The notes beneath the pieces were generated by a model. The model was not told the origin of the DNA and searched no databases. It worked only from the letters and a program-made list of their open reading frames with translations. Below are positions 26,575 through 38,147 of a DNA stretch of 64,000 nucleotides, piece by piece; the stretch's first letter is position 1; the number at the start of each line of letters is the position of its first letter. Source of the DNA: Variovorax sp. MHTC-1 (GTDB lineage: Bacteria; Pseudomonadota; Gammaproteobacteria; Burkholderiales; Burkholderiaceae_C); NCBI RefSeq assembly GCF_003984645.1, contig NZ_RWKI01000006.1, positions 327,329-391,328 of the forward strand. The letters are read 5' to 3'. The position numbers and the translations under genes were made by a program.

Positions 26575-27486
26575 TTGAACAAGACATTCCCGCCCACGGT
26601 CCTCGAAGCCCCCCGCTGCATCTGGCCGGCCGGCGCGACGCTCGGCGAAGGCACGCTGTGGTCGGTGCGCGAACAGGCGCTCTACTGGGTCGACATCCTC
26701 GAGCGCCGGCTGCATCGCTTCGACCCCGCCGGCGGCGAGCGCAGGAGTTGGGATTTCGACGAGGAGATCTCGGCGCTGGCCGAGCGGGCGCAAGCCCCGG
26801 GTCTGCTCGTCACGCTACGCCGCGGCTTCGCGTTCTTCGATCCGGCGGCGAGCGAGCTGCCGCCCACCTATCTGCACCAGCCCGAGCCGGAGCTGCCGGC
26901 CAACCGCTTCAACGACGGCAAGTGCGATGCAGAAGGCCGGTTCTGGGGCGGCACCATGGACTTCGCCTGCGAGGCGCCGACCGGCGCGCTGTACCGCTTC
27001 GACGCCGACGGCCGCGCAAGCCGCCACGACCAGGGCTTCGCCGTGACCAACGGCCCGACCTGGTCGCTCGACGGCAGGACGATGTACTTCAACGACACCG
27101 TCACCGGCCGCATCCATGCCTACGACTTCGACATGACCGCAGGCACGCTCGCCAACAAGCGCCAGTGGCTGCGCTTCGCGCGCGGCGACGGCCTGCCGGA
27201 CGGCATGACCACCGATGCCGCCGGCAGGCTCTGGATCGCGCACTGGGGCGGCGCCTGCGTGAGCTGCCACGATCCGGTCAGCGCCGAAGAACTCTGCCGC
27301 GTGAAGCTGCCGACCAGCCACGTCACGAACTGCGCCTTCGGCGATGCGGACCTGCGCACGCTCTACATCACGAGCGCGACCAGCGGGCTGACACCGGCAC
27401 AGCGGGAAGCCGAGCCCGAGGCCGGCGGCCTGTTCGCGGTGCGCATCGACAGCCCGGGCCTGCCGGCGCCCTTGTTCGGCGGCTAA
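26575..27486 (+). CDS. SMP-30/gluconolactonase-family lactonase, probable L-arabinono-1,4-lactonase
   Basis: 303 aa six-bladed propeller hydrolase. Metal-ligand positions of the family are visible: Glu in TLGEGTLW, Asn in PANRFNDGKC, Asn in VTNGPTWS and Asp in LPDGMTTD. It would open the sugar lactone made by the divergent SDR dehydrogenase, giving the aldonate that the IlvD-family enzyme dehydrates. TTG start with AGGAG upstream. Together with the other four enzymes it completes a non-phosphorylating pentose pathway. The exact lactone is inferred from context. Confidence 0.88.
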   Translation: MNKTFPPTVLEAPRCIWPAGATLGEGTLWSVREQALYWVDILERRLHRFDPAGGERRSWDFDEEISALAERAQAPGLLVTLRRGFAFFDPAASELPPTYLHQPEPELPANRFNDGKCDAEGRFWGGTMDFACEAPTGALYRFDADGRASRHDQGFAVTNGPTWSLDGRTMYFNDTVTGRIHAYDFDMTAGTLANKRQWLRFARGDGLPDGMTTDAAGRLWIAHWGGACVSCHDPVSAEELCRVKLPTSHVTNCAFGDADLRTLYITSATSGLTPAQREAEPEAGGLFAVRIDSPGLPAPLFGG

Positions 27487-27495
27487 GGCCTGGCC

Positions 27496-28464
27496 CTAGA
27501 ACTCAGGCAGCGCGATGTCGCGCTGGCGCCGCGCCGCCCCCGGCGACACGCCGATGAAGCGCTTGAAGGAACGGCTGAACGCCGCCTCCGACTGGTAGCC
27601 GAGCTGGCTTGCCAGCTCCACCGGCCGCGCGTTCTTTTCCTGCAGCAGCGTCAGCGCGACGTGCATGCGCCAGCGCGCCACGTAGTGCATCGCCGGCTCC
27701 CCGACCAGCCCCGTGAAGCGCGCCGCGAAGGCCGAGCGCGACATCGCGACCTCGGCCGCCAGCGAGGCCACCGTCCAGGGCCGCGCGGCATCGCGATGGA
27801 TCAGCGAGATGGCGCGGCCGATCTGCCGGTCCTGCAGCGCACCCAGCCATCCGGTGCGGGCCGCGGGATCGCGCGCCATCCAGGAGCGGATCGCCTGGAT
27901 CACGAGGATGTCGGCCAGCCGCGTGATGATGGTCTCGCCGCCCGGCTGCATGGCGCGCGCTTCGGCAGCCATGAAGCGCAGCGTGCTGCCGAGCCAGTCG
28001 GCCTCGGGCGACGCCGAAGCATCGATGCGGATCACGCCGGGCAGCAGCTTGACCAGCCGGTGCGCGGCCGGGTGGTCGAAGCGCACCGCGCCGCAGACCA
28101 GGTGGGTGGGCGCGCCGCCGCCGCCGTGCCGCAGCACCTCGTAGCGGTCGCTCTGCTCTGCGCGCGGCAGATCGAAGAGCGCCGGAGTCTCGGCCCCGGG
28201 CTCGCTCAGCAGCCGGTGGCCCGCGCCGTGCGGCACCAGCGCGAAATCGCCGGGCTGCAGCAATTGCGGCTCGCTGCCCTCGACCTCGAGCCAGCAGGGG
28301 CCGGTGGTCACGGCATGGAACATCAGGCTGTCGGCCATCGGCGGCACCGCCACCCCCCAGGGCGCCGTCAACTCCGAACGGCAATAGAAGATGCCGCTCA
28401 TGCGCAGGAAGTGCAGCGCCTCGCCGAGCGGATCCACGGGCACCAGGATGTCTTTGAGCTTCAT
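27496..28464 (-). CDS. AraC-family regulator with cupin sensor domain
   Basis: 322 aa from ATG 28464; the longer frame to 28602 has no family resemblance. Residues ~1-180 form the cupin-type domain of the AraC_binding_2/cupin_6 group (SGIFYCRSELTAPWG, HGAGHRLL). The C-terminus has two helix-turn-helix units (WTVASLAAEVAMSRSAFAARF and PVELASQLGYQSEAAFSRSF). Divergent from the NmrA-like gene, an arrangement in which such regulators usually control the neighbouring reductase. Convergent with the lactonase gene 9 bp away, so probably not part of the sugar system. Confidence 0.9.
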   Translation of the reverse strand: MKLKDILVPVDPLGEALHFLRMSGIFYCRSELTAPWGVAVPPMADSLMFHAVTTGPCWLEVEGSEPQLLQPGDFALVPHGAGHRLLSEPGAETPALFDLPRAEQSDRYEVLRHGGGGAPTHLVCGAVRFDHPAAHRLVKLLPGVIRIDASASPEADWLGSTLRFMAAEARAMQPGGETIITRLADILVIQAIRSWMARDPAARTGWLGALQDRQIGRAISLIHRDAARPWTVASLAAEVAMSRSAFAARFTGLVGEPAMHYVARWRMHVALTLLQEKNARPVELASQLGYQSEAAFSRSFKRFIGVSPGAARRQRDIALPEF

Positions 28465-28607
28465 GCGGGCAGTATGCGGAGCTCCCATGCAATCGTCCAG
28501 GCGGCTTGGACGAATGAGCACGAAAGGGCGATTCTCAAGCATTGATAAGCCTGCTTTCGACGCCGATAGTAGACGCCATGTCAACCCCAACCCAAGGAGC
28601 AACGGAC

Positions 28608-29513
28608 ATGAGCAACACCAACCCCGCCATCACCGTCATGGGCGCCACCGGCCACACCGGCGGCAAGATCGCCGCGCGCCTGCAGGCCGCAGGCGCCAAG
28701 GTGCGCGCCCTCGGCCGCAACCCGGACAAGCTGGCCGCGCTCGAACGCGCCGGCGCCGAAGTGCTGGCGGGCGACACCTGCGATCCGGCTTTTCTCGCTC
28801 GGGCCTTCCGGGGCGCCGATGCCGTCTACACGCTGCTGGCCACCGACCGCCGCGCGCCGGACTACCGGGCCCGGCAGGACCAGGAAGGCGAGGCCATCGC
28901 CGAAGCCCTGCGCGCGAGCGGCGTGCGCCAAGTCGTCGCGCTCAGCAGCCTGGGCGCAGACGTGGCCGAAGGCACGGGTGTGATCGCCGGCCTGCATGCG
29001 CAGGAAGAGCGGCTGAAGCGGATCGCCGGCATCCACCTGCTGCTGCTGCGCCCGGTGTCCTTCTTCGAGAATTTCTACGACGCGCTGGGCCAGATCAAGG
29101 AAGCGGGCGTGATCGCGGACACCGTCGAAGCGGACATCGCCGTTCCCATGATCGCGGCCGACGACATCGCCGCGGTCGCGGCCGGGGCGCTGCTGGCGCG
29201 CGACTGGACCGGCGTCGCCTTGCGCGAGCTGCTAGGCCAGCGCGACCTGAGCCACAGCGAGGTGGCACGCATCCTGGGCGAGCGCATCGGCAAGCCCGAG
29301 CTCGCCTATGTGCAGATCTCCGAGGCCGAGATGACCGGCGCCATGATCGAGGCCGGCCTGTCGCCGAGCTTTGCCGCGCTGTATCTCGAGATGACGCACG
29401 CCTTCAACGAAGGCCGGATCGGGCCGAGCGCGGGGCGAAACGCCGCCAACACCACGGCCACGCGCTTCGAGGACTTCGCCGAGGAGTTCGCAAGGGTCTA
29501 CGCGGCACTGTGA
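28608..29513 (+). CDS. NmrA-like NAD(P)-binding protein
   Basis: 301 aa from ATG 28608, which has AAGGAG eight bases upstream; an ATG at 28578 lacks one. The N-terminal TVMGATGHTGGKIA is the Rossmann GxxGxxG signature of the atypical SDR / NmrA family, but the usual catalytic Tyr-x3-Lys is not evident. Members bind NAD(P) and act as redox sensors or quinone/isoflavone-type reductases; nothing here specifies which. Likely controlled by the divergent AraC-type regulator. Confidence 0.88.
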   Translation: MSNTNPAITVMGATGHTGGKIAARLQAAGAKVRALGRNPDKLAALERAGAEVLAGDTCDPAFLARAFRGADAVYTLLATDRRAPDYRARQDQEGEAIAEALRASGVRQVVALSSLGADVAEGTGVIAGLHAQEERLKRIAGIHLLLLRPVSFFENFYDALGQIKEAGVIADTVEADIAVPMIAADDIAAVAAGALLARDWTGVALRELLGQRDLSHSEVARILGERIGKPELAYVQISEAEMTGAMIEAGLSPSFAALYLEMTHAFNEGRIGPSAGRNAANTTATRFEDFAEEFARVYAAL

Positions 29514-29532
29514 CCGGCCCTTCTTCGCTGCG

Positions 29533-29793
29533 CTAACGCCGCCAGGAAGACCACCAGATGTCTGCGCTGCGAATCGTGATTTCGCTGCAGCGGCTGCCTC
29601 CCGCCAGTTGCATCGCAAGGGCGCGCAGCCGCGGCATGTGGCGCTCGAGCGTGGTCGCCAGGCTTTCTTCGTCGGGCGTTGCGCCGAGCGCGATCAAGGC
29701 TTCGTTGTTGACGCGAACCGTCACCTTCCCCTGCGAGTTCTCGATCACGAAGTGGTGGCCGGGAAGCTTGAGTTCGGAAGAGCTGACGGGCAT
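29533..29793 (-). CDS. small protein, DUF1488-like
   Basis: 86 aa with an AGGAGA ribosome-binding site six bases before the ATG. The pattern HHFVIENSQGKVTVRVNNEA followed by a helix-rich ERHMPRLRALAMQ resembles DUF1488 proteins, single-domain proteins of unknown role. C-terminus is Trp/Ser/Arg-rich (DIWWSSWRR). Convergent with the NmrA-like gene and divergent from glgB across 181 bp. The family call is tentative. Confidence 0.65.
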   Translation of the reverse strand: MPVSSSELKLPGHHFVIENSQGKVTVRVNNEALIALGATPDEESLATTLERHMPRLRALAMQLAGGSRCSEITIRSADIWWSSWRR

Positions 29794-29974
29794 CGCGCGT
29801 CTCCTGCAAAGTTTTCCAGAACTTCGCGAAGGCCGATAGCGGGCGGCGTAGGAGCAGCGCGCGCGCCTGTTCCCGAAAAGGCTTACAGGGACCGACGGAC
29901 GAGTCGCTGTCCGACAGCCTGAAGCGCATGCGCCGCGCTTGCGCGACGCCCGGCCGGCACTTCAATGGCGGGCT

Positions 29975-31876
29975 GTGCATACCCAACACCAATACCAATT
30001 CCTCGGTCCCCAAGACGGCTACCTGTTCGCGGAAGGCACCCACTCGCGGCTCTACGAGCGCCTCGGCTGCCACCTCCAGCCGACGGGAGGGGCGGACTTT
30101 GCGGTCTGGGCGCCGAACGCCGAATCCGTGAGCGTGATCGGCGACTGGAACGGCTGGTCGGGCGAAGCCGACTGGCTCGAGTCGCGCGGCGAGCTCGGCA
30201 TCTGGCAGGGCCATGTGCCCGATGCCGCGCCTGGGCAGGCCTACAAGTACCGCATCCGCTCGCGCCATGGCGGCTGGCAGGTCGACAAGGCCGATCCCTT
30301 CGCCTTCTGCGCCGAGCTGCCGCCGGCCACGGGCTCGCGCATCTGGGCGCTCGACTACAGCTGGAACGACCACGATTGGATGGCCGCACGCGCGCCGAAG
30401 AATGCGCTGGACGCCCCGATGTCCGTCTACGAGGTGCACCTCGGCTCGTGGCGGCGCAAGGAGGGCCGCTTCTTCGGCTACCGCGAGCTCGCGCACGAGC
30501 TGGCCGACTATGTGATCGCGATGGGCTTCACGCACGTCGAGCTCATGCCCGTGACCGAGCATCCGTTCTACGGCTCCTGGGGCTACCAGACCACCGGCTA
30601 CTTCGCGCCCACCGCGCGTTTCGGCACGCCGCAGGATTTCATGTACTTCGTCGACCATCTGCACCAGCGCGGCATCGGCGTGCTGCTGGACTGGGTGCCC
30701 TCGCATTTCCCGACCGACGAGCACGGCCTCGGCTACTTCGACGGCACCCATCTCTACGAACATGCCGACCCGCGGCAGGGCTTCCATCCGGAATGGAACT
30801 CGAGCATCTTCAACTACGGGCGCAACGAGGTCCGCAGCTTCCTCATCTCGTCGGCCCTGTTCTGGCTCGACAAGTACCACCTCGACGGCCTGCGCGTCGA
30901 CGCGGTGGCCTCGATGCTCTACCTCGACTACGCGCGCCAGCACGGCGGCTGGATTCCCAACCGCTACGGCGGCCGCGAGAACCTGGAAGCCGTCGAGTTC
31001 CTGCAGACCCTGAACCGCGCCGTGTACCGCGAGCATCCCGACACGCTCACCATCGCCGAGGAATCGACCGCCTGGCCGCGCGTCTCGCGCCCGACCGACA
31101 TGGACGGCCTGGGCTTCGGCATGAAATGGAACATGGGCTGGATGCACGACAGCCTGGCCTACATGAAGGAGGACCCGGTCCATCGCAAGTACCACCATCA
31201 CAAGCTGACCTTCTCGCTGGTCTATGCCTTCAACGAGAACTTCGTGCTGCCGCTTTCGCACGACGAGGTGGTGCATGGCAAGGGCTCGCTGCTCAACAAG
31301 ATGCCGGGCGACGCATGGCAGCAGTTCGCCAACCTGCGCGCGCTGCTCGGCTTCATGTGGGGGCATCCGGGGAAGAAGCTGCTGTTCATGGGCGGCGAGT
31401 TCGGGCAGCGGCGCGAATGGAACCATGACGACGAGCTCGAGTGGTGGGTGGCCGCGCTCGAGGGCCATGCGGGCCTGCAGCGTTTCGTGAAGGAGCTCAA
31501 CCGCATCTACCGCGCCGCGCCCGCGCTGCACCAGCTCGACTTCTCGGCCGCCGGATTCGAGTGGGTCGCCGCCGACGACGCCGACCGCAGCGTGCTCGCC
31601 TTTCTGCGCAAGCCGCGCGACGGCGCGGCAGCGCCGCTCCTGGTCGTCAGCAACCTGACGCCGGTGCCGCGCACCAACTACCTGCTCGGCGTGCCGGCAC
31701 CCGGCTTCTGGCGCGAGCTGGTCAACAGCGACGCCGGCGAGTTCGGCGGTGCGGGCTGGGGCAACCTCGGCGGCATCGAGTCGGCGCCGGTGCGCGCCCA
31801 TGGCCGCATGCACTCCGTGTGCCTCACGCTGCCGCCACTCTCCACTCTGTTTCTCGAGCACGCACCTCATGGCTGA
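29975..31876 (+). CDS. glgB: 1,4-alpha-glucan branching enzyme GlgB
   Basis: About 633 aa from GTG 29975; a TTG at 29939 would add 12 residues, and neither has a strong ribosome-binding site. An N-terminal CBM48 ([20 protein letters not shown]) precedes a GH13 barrel with YEVHLGSW, the nucleophile Asp in [11 protein letters not shown] (near 309), the acid Glu in IAEEST and [12 protein letters not shown]. It introduces alpha-1,6 branches into cytosolic glucan. It heads the seven-gene glucan/trehalose cluster and would branch the linear product of GlgE. Short form: one CBM48 only, lacking the extra N1 domain of E. coli GlgB. Confidence 0.96.
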   Translation: MHTQHQYQFLGPQDGYLFAEGTHSRLYERLGCHLQPTGGADFAVWAPNAESVSVIGDWNGWSGEADWLESRGELGIWQGHVPDAAPGQAYKYRIRSRHGGWQVDKADPFAFCAELPPATGSRIWALDYSWNDHDWMAARAPKNALDAPMSVYEVHLGSWRRKEGRFFGYRELAHELADYVIAMGFTHVELMPVTEHPFYGSWGYQTTGYFAPTARFGTPQDFMYFVDHLHQRGIGVLLDWVPSHFPTDEHGLGYFDGTHLYEHADPRQGFHPEWNSSIFNYGRNEVRSFLISSALFWLDKYHLDGLRVDAVASMLYLDYARQHGGWIPNRYGGRENLEAVEFLQTLNRAVYREHPDTLTIAEESTAWPRVSRPTDMDGLGFGMKWNMGWMHDSLAYMKEDPVHRKYHHHKLTFSLVYAFNENFVLPLSHDEVVHGKGSLLNKMPGDAWQQFANLRALLGFMWGHPGKKLLFMGGEFGQRREWNHDDELEWWVAALEGHAGLQRFVKELNRIYRAAPALHQLDFSAAGFEWVAADDADRSVLAFLRKPRDGAAAPLLVVSNLTPVPRTNYLLGVPAPGFWRELVNSDAGEFGGAGWGNLGGIESAPVRAHGRMHSVCLTLPPLSTLFLEHAPHG

Positions 31877-31884
31877 AATGACGC

Positions 31885-31977
31885 TCTCCCCCAGGCTTCC
31901 CCACTTCGTGTGGTCCGCCAACCCCCTCACCGGGGGCAACACCAGCGGCCCGGCAAAGCCGGTTCCGCGGTGTTCCC
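31885..31977. repeat. dispersed palindromic repeat between glgB and glgE
   Basis: Reverse-complement copy of 21741-21834: CTCCCCCAGGCTTCCCCACT, then CCCCCTCACCGGGGG and CGGCAAAGCCGGTTCCGCGG. It occupies most of the 155-bp gap between glgB and glgE and can form two hairpins. Confidence 0.8.
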
Positions 31978-32031
31978 CAATCGGGCCTGCCTTCGCCGGC
32001 CGCGAGCATGAAGCACATTGGAGCAACTGAG

Positions 32032-34062
32032 ATGGCAGCATCCTCGGCGAAGATCGAACGCATGGTCGAGGACGGCCGCGTGCGCGCCGTGATCGACGCC
32101 GTCCTGCCCATCGTGGACGGCGGGCGCTTTCCCGTGAAGCGCGTGGCCGGCGAAACGCTGCGCGTGCAGGCCCACTGCTTCGCCGAGGGCCACGACATGC
32201 TGCGCGTCATGCTGCGCTGGCGCAGCGAGGACGACGCCCACGGCGCCGAGCTGCCGATGAAGCCTCTGGGCAACGACGTGTGGGAGGCCGAGTTCACGCC
32301 GCCCGCGATCGGCCGCTACCGCTACACCGTCGCGGCCTGGGTCGATGCCTTCGAGTCCTGGCATCACGACATGGCACGGCGCGTCGAGCTCGACGACATC
32401 CGCATCGCATCGCAGGTCGGCGCGCTCGAGATCGCGGCGGCCGCCGAGCGCGCCAACGGCGTGGACCGCAAGACGCTGGCCCGCTGGGGCATGGAATTGC
32501 ACAGCGCGGCCGTCGCCGACGCGGCCGATGCGACGATGCTCAAGGCGCTGGCGCTGGACGAAGCCCTGGCCGCGCTCGCCGCCCGCTATCCGGACCGCCG
32601 CCTGGCGACGCAGTATCCGCTGGAGCTGCCGCTGGTGGCCGATCGCGACCGGGCGCGCTTCAGCAGCTGGTACGAACTCTTCCCGCGCTCGACGGCGACC
32701 GAGGCCGGGCGCCACGGCAGCTTCAAGGACGTGGCAGCGCGCCTGCCCGCGATCGCGGCCATGGGCTTCGACGTGCTGTACTTCCCGCCGATCCATCCGA
32801 TCGGCCGCGTGCAGCGCAAGGGCAAGAACAATGCGCTGGTCGCCAAGGACGACGACGTCGGCAGCCCGTGGGCGATCGGCGCGGCCGAAGGCGGCCACAA
32901 GTCCATCCTGCCCGCACTCGGCACGGCCGATGACTTCCGGCATCTGATCGCGCAGGCGGCCGGCCACGGGCTCGAGATCGCGCTCGACATCGCCTTCCAG
33001 TGCGCGCCGGACCATCCGTACGTGAAGGCGCATCCGAGCTGGTTCCGCTGGCGGCCGGACGGCAGCGTGCAGTACGCCGAAAACCCGCCGAAGAAATACC
33101 AGGACATCTACCCCTTCAACTTCGAGAGCGAGGACTGGCAGGCGCTGTGGGCCGAGCTCAAGAGCGTCTTCGACCACTGGATCGCCGAGGGCGTGAAGAT
33201 CTTCCGCGTCGACAACCCGCACACCAAGGCTTTTCCCTTCTGGGAATGGGCGATCACGGAAATCAAGCGCCAGCATCCCGAGGTCATCTTCCTGGCCGAA
33301 GCCTTCACGCGGCCGAAGGTGATGCACCGGCTGGCCAAGCTCGGCTTCACCCAGTCCTACACCTACTTCACCTGGCGCAACGACAAGCAGGAACTGACCG
33401 AGTACTTCACCGAGCTCTCGGTGGGCCCGGGCAGCGAATATTTCCGCCCCAACGTCTGGCCCAACACGCCCGACATCCTGCACGAGCGCCTGCAGGGCGG
33501 CGAGCCCGCTGTCTTCATGGCACGCCTGGTCCTCGCCGCGACGCTGGCCGCCAACTACGGCATCTACGGCCCCGCCTTCGAACTGCGCGAGCACCTGCCG
33601 CGCGAGCCCGGCAGCGAGGAGTACCTGCATTCCGAGAAATACCAGCTGCGCAACTGGAACCACGACGATCCGGGAAGCCTCGCGCCCTTCATCGCGCGCG
33701 TCAACGGCATCCGGCGCGACAACCCCGCGCTCCATGCCGACCGCAACCTGCGCTTCCTCGCGATCGACAACGACCAGCTGCTGGCCTACGCCAAGCACTC
33801 CGACGACGGCAGCAACGTGATCGTGACCGTGGTGAACCTCGACCCGCACAACGTGCAGTCCGGCTGGCTCGAACTCGATCCCGCGTCCATCGACTGCGAG
33901 GCCGGGCATCCGTTCCAGATGCACGACCTGCTGAGCAACCAGCGCTTCGTGTGGCAGGGAGACCGCCATTTCGTCCGGCTCGATCCGCACAGCGTGCCGG
34001 CGCACATCTTCCGGGTGCGGCGCCGGGTTCGCGACGAGCGCGAGTTCGATTATTTCCAGTGA
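32032..34062 (+). CDS. glgE: alpha-1,4-glucan:maltose-1-phosphate maltosyltransferase GlgE
   Basis: 676 aa from ATG 32032, with GGAG eight bases upstream; an ATG at 32008 is in frame but less well placed. GH13_3 enzyme: an N-terminal beta domain (~1-110), a helical segment, then the barrel with YFPPIHPIGRVQRKGKNN, nucleophile Asp in IFRVDNPHTK (near 394) and acid/base Glu in FLAEAFTRPK (near 422). It extends alpha-1,4-glucans with maltose-1-phosphate, releasing phosphate. The donor is made by the TreS-maltokinase protein encoded 12 bp downstream, so the GlgE pathway is complete here. Confidence 0.97.
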   Translation: MAASSAKIERMVEDGRVRAVIDAVLPIVDGGRFPVKRVAGETLRVQAHCFAEGHDMLRVMLRWRSEDDAHGAELPMKPLGNDVWEAEFTPPAIGRYRYTVAAWVDAFESWHHDMARRVELDDIRIASQVGALEIAAAAERANGVDRKTLARWGMELHSAAVADAADATMLKALALDEALAALAARYPDRRLATQYPLELPLVADRDRARFSSWYELFPRSTATEAGRHGSFKDVAARLPAIAAMGFDVLYFPPIHPIGRVQRKGKNNALVAKDDDVGSPWAIGAAEGGHKSILPALGTADDFRHLIAQAAGHGLEIALDIAFQCAPDHPYVKAHPSWFRWRPDGSVQYAENPPKKYQDIYPFNFESEDWQALWAELKSVFDHWIAEGVKIFRVDNPHTKAFPFWEWAITEIKRQHPEVIFLAEAFTRPKVMHRLAKLGFTQSYTYFTWRNDKQELTEYFTELSVGPGSEYFRPNVWPNTPDILHERLQGGEPAVFMARLVLAATLAANYGIYGPAFELREHLPREPGSEEYLHSEKYQLRNWNHDDPGSLAPFIARVNGIRRDNPALHADRNLRFLAIDNDQLLAYAKHSDDGSNVIVTVVNLDPHNVQSGWLELDPASIDCEAGHPFQMHDLLSNQRFVWQGDRHFVRLDPHSVPAHIFRVRRRVRDEREFDYFQ

Positions 34063-34074
34063 GATCTTGCGGCC

Positions 34075-37416
<3,342 letters not shown>

Positions 37417-37439
37417 GCGAGCCACTGGAGAAACGCATC

Positions 37440-38147
37440 ATGGAAAGCTTCGGAATCCACCTGGAGCCCCTGCGGGCCATCCTGTTCCAGATCGGCGCGT
37501 TCCTGCCGCGTCTTCTGATCGCGCTGGTGGTCGTGCTCGGCGGCTGGCTGCTCGCCAAGCTGGCGCGCTTCACCGTCATCAAGGGCCTGCGCGCGATCAA
37601 CTTCAACGTGCTCACCGAGCGCGCCGGCCTCGACAACTTCCTGCGCCAGGGCGGCATGCCCGGCGACACCACCAGCCTGTTCGGCGTGCTGGTGTATTGG
37701 CTCGTGATCCTCGCCGCGCTGCTGATCGCCTTCAACGGCCTGGGCCTGACCTACATCACCGACCTGCTCGGCCGCGTGGTCTGGTTCGTTCCCAACATCT
37801 TCGTGGCACTGCTGGTGCTTGCCTTCGGCTCGTACTTCGCGCGCTTCGTCGGCGACACGGTCACCGCCTACGGCCGCAACATCAAACTGCAGGACGCGGT
37901 GTTCCTCGGCAAGCTGGCGCAGTACGCGATCATGGTGTTCGTGGTGCTGATCGCACTCGACCAGATCAAGGTCGGCGGCGATATCGTGCGCGAGAGCTTT
38001 CTCGTGATCCTGGCCGGCGTGGTCTTCGCGCTGGCATTGGCCTTCGGCCTCGGCGGCAAGGACTGGGCCGCCGAGCGCATCGAGCAATGGTGGCCGCGCG
38101 AGCGCAAGAATCCCGGCGACGGCCCGGACGACAAGCTTCCCAGATGA
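37440..38147 (+). CDS. small-conductance channel-like membrane protein (TM_helix repeats)
   Basis: 235 aa with about five hydrophobic segments (near 15-40, 80-103, 114-136, 155-172, 184-205). The AFLPRLLIALVVVLGGWLLA and NIFVALLVLAFGSYFARFVG segments match the conserved TM_helix unit found in MscS-related proteins, but the MscS beta domain that follows in true channels is absent and the tail is short and charged. ATG preceded by GGAGAAACGCATC. Its stop overlaps glgX by 4 bp, so it is made with the glucan enzymes. A role in osmotic sensing is an inference from this position. Confidence 0.82.
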   Translation: MESFGIHLEPLRAILFQIGAFLPRLLIALVVVLGGWLLAKLARFTVIKGLRAINFNVLTERAGLDNFLRQGGMPGDTTSLFGVLVYWLVILAALLIAFNGLGLTYITDLLGRVVWFVPNIFVALLVLAFGSYFARFVGDTVTAYGRNIKLQDAVFLGKLAQYAIMVFVVLIALDQIKVGGDIVRESFLVILAGVVFALALAFGLGGKDWAAERIEQWWPRERKNPGDGPDDKLPR

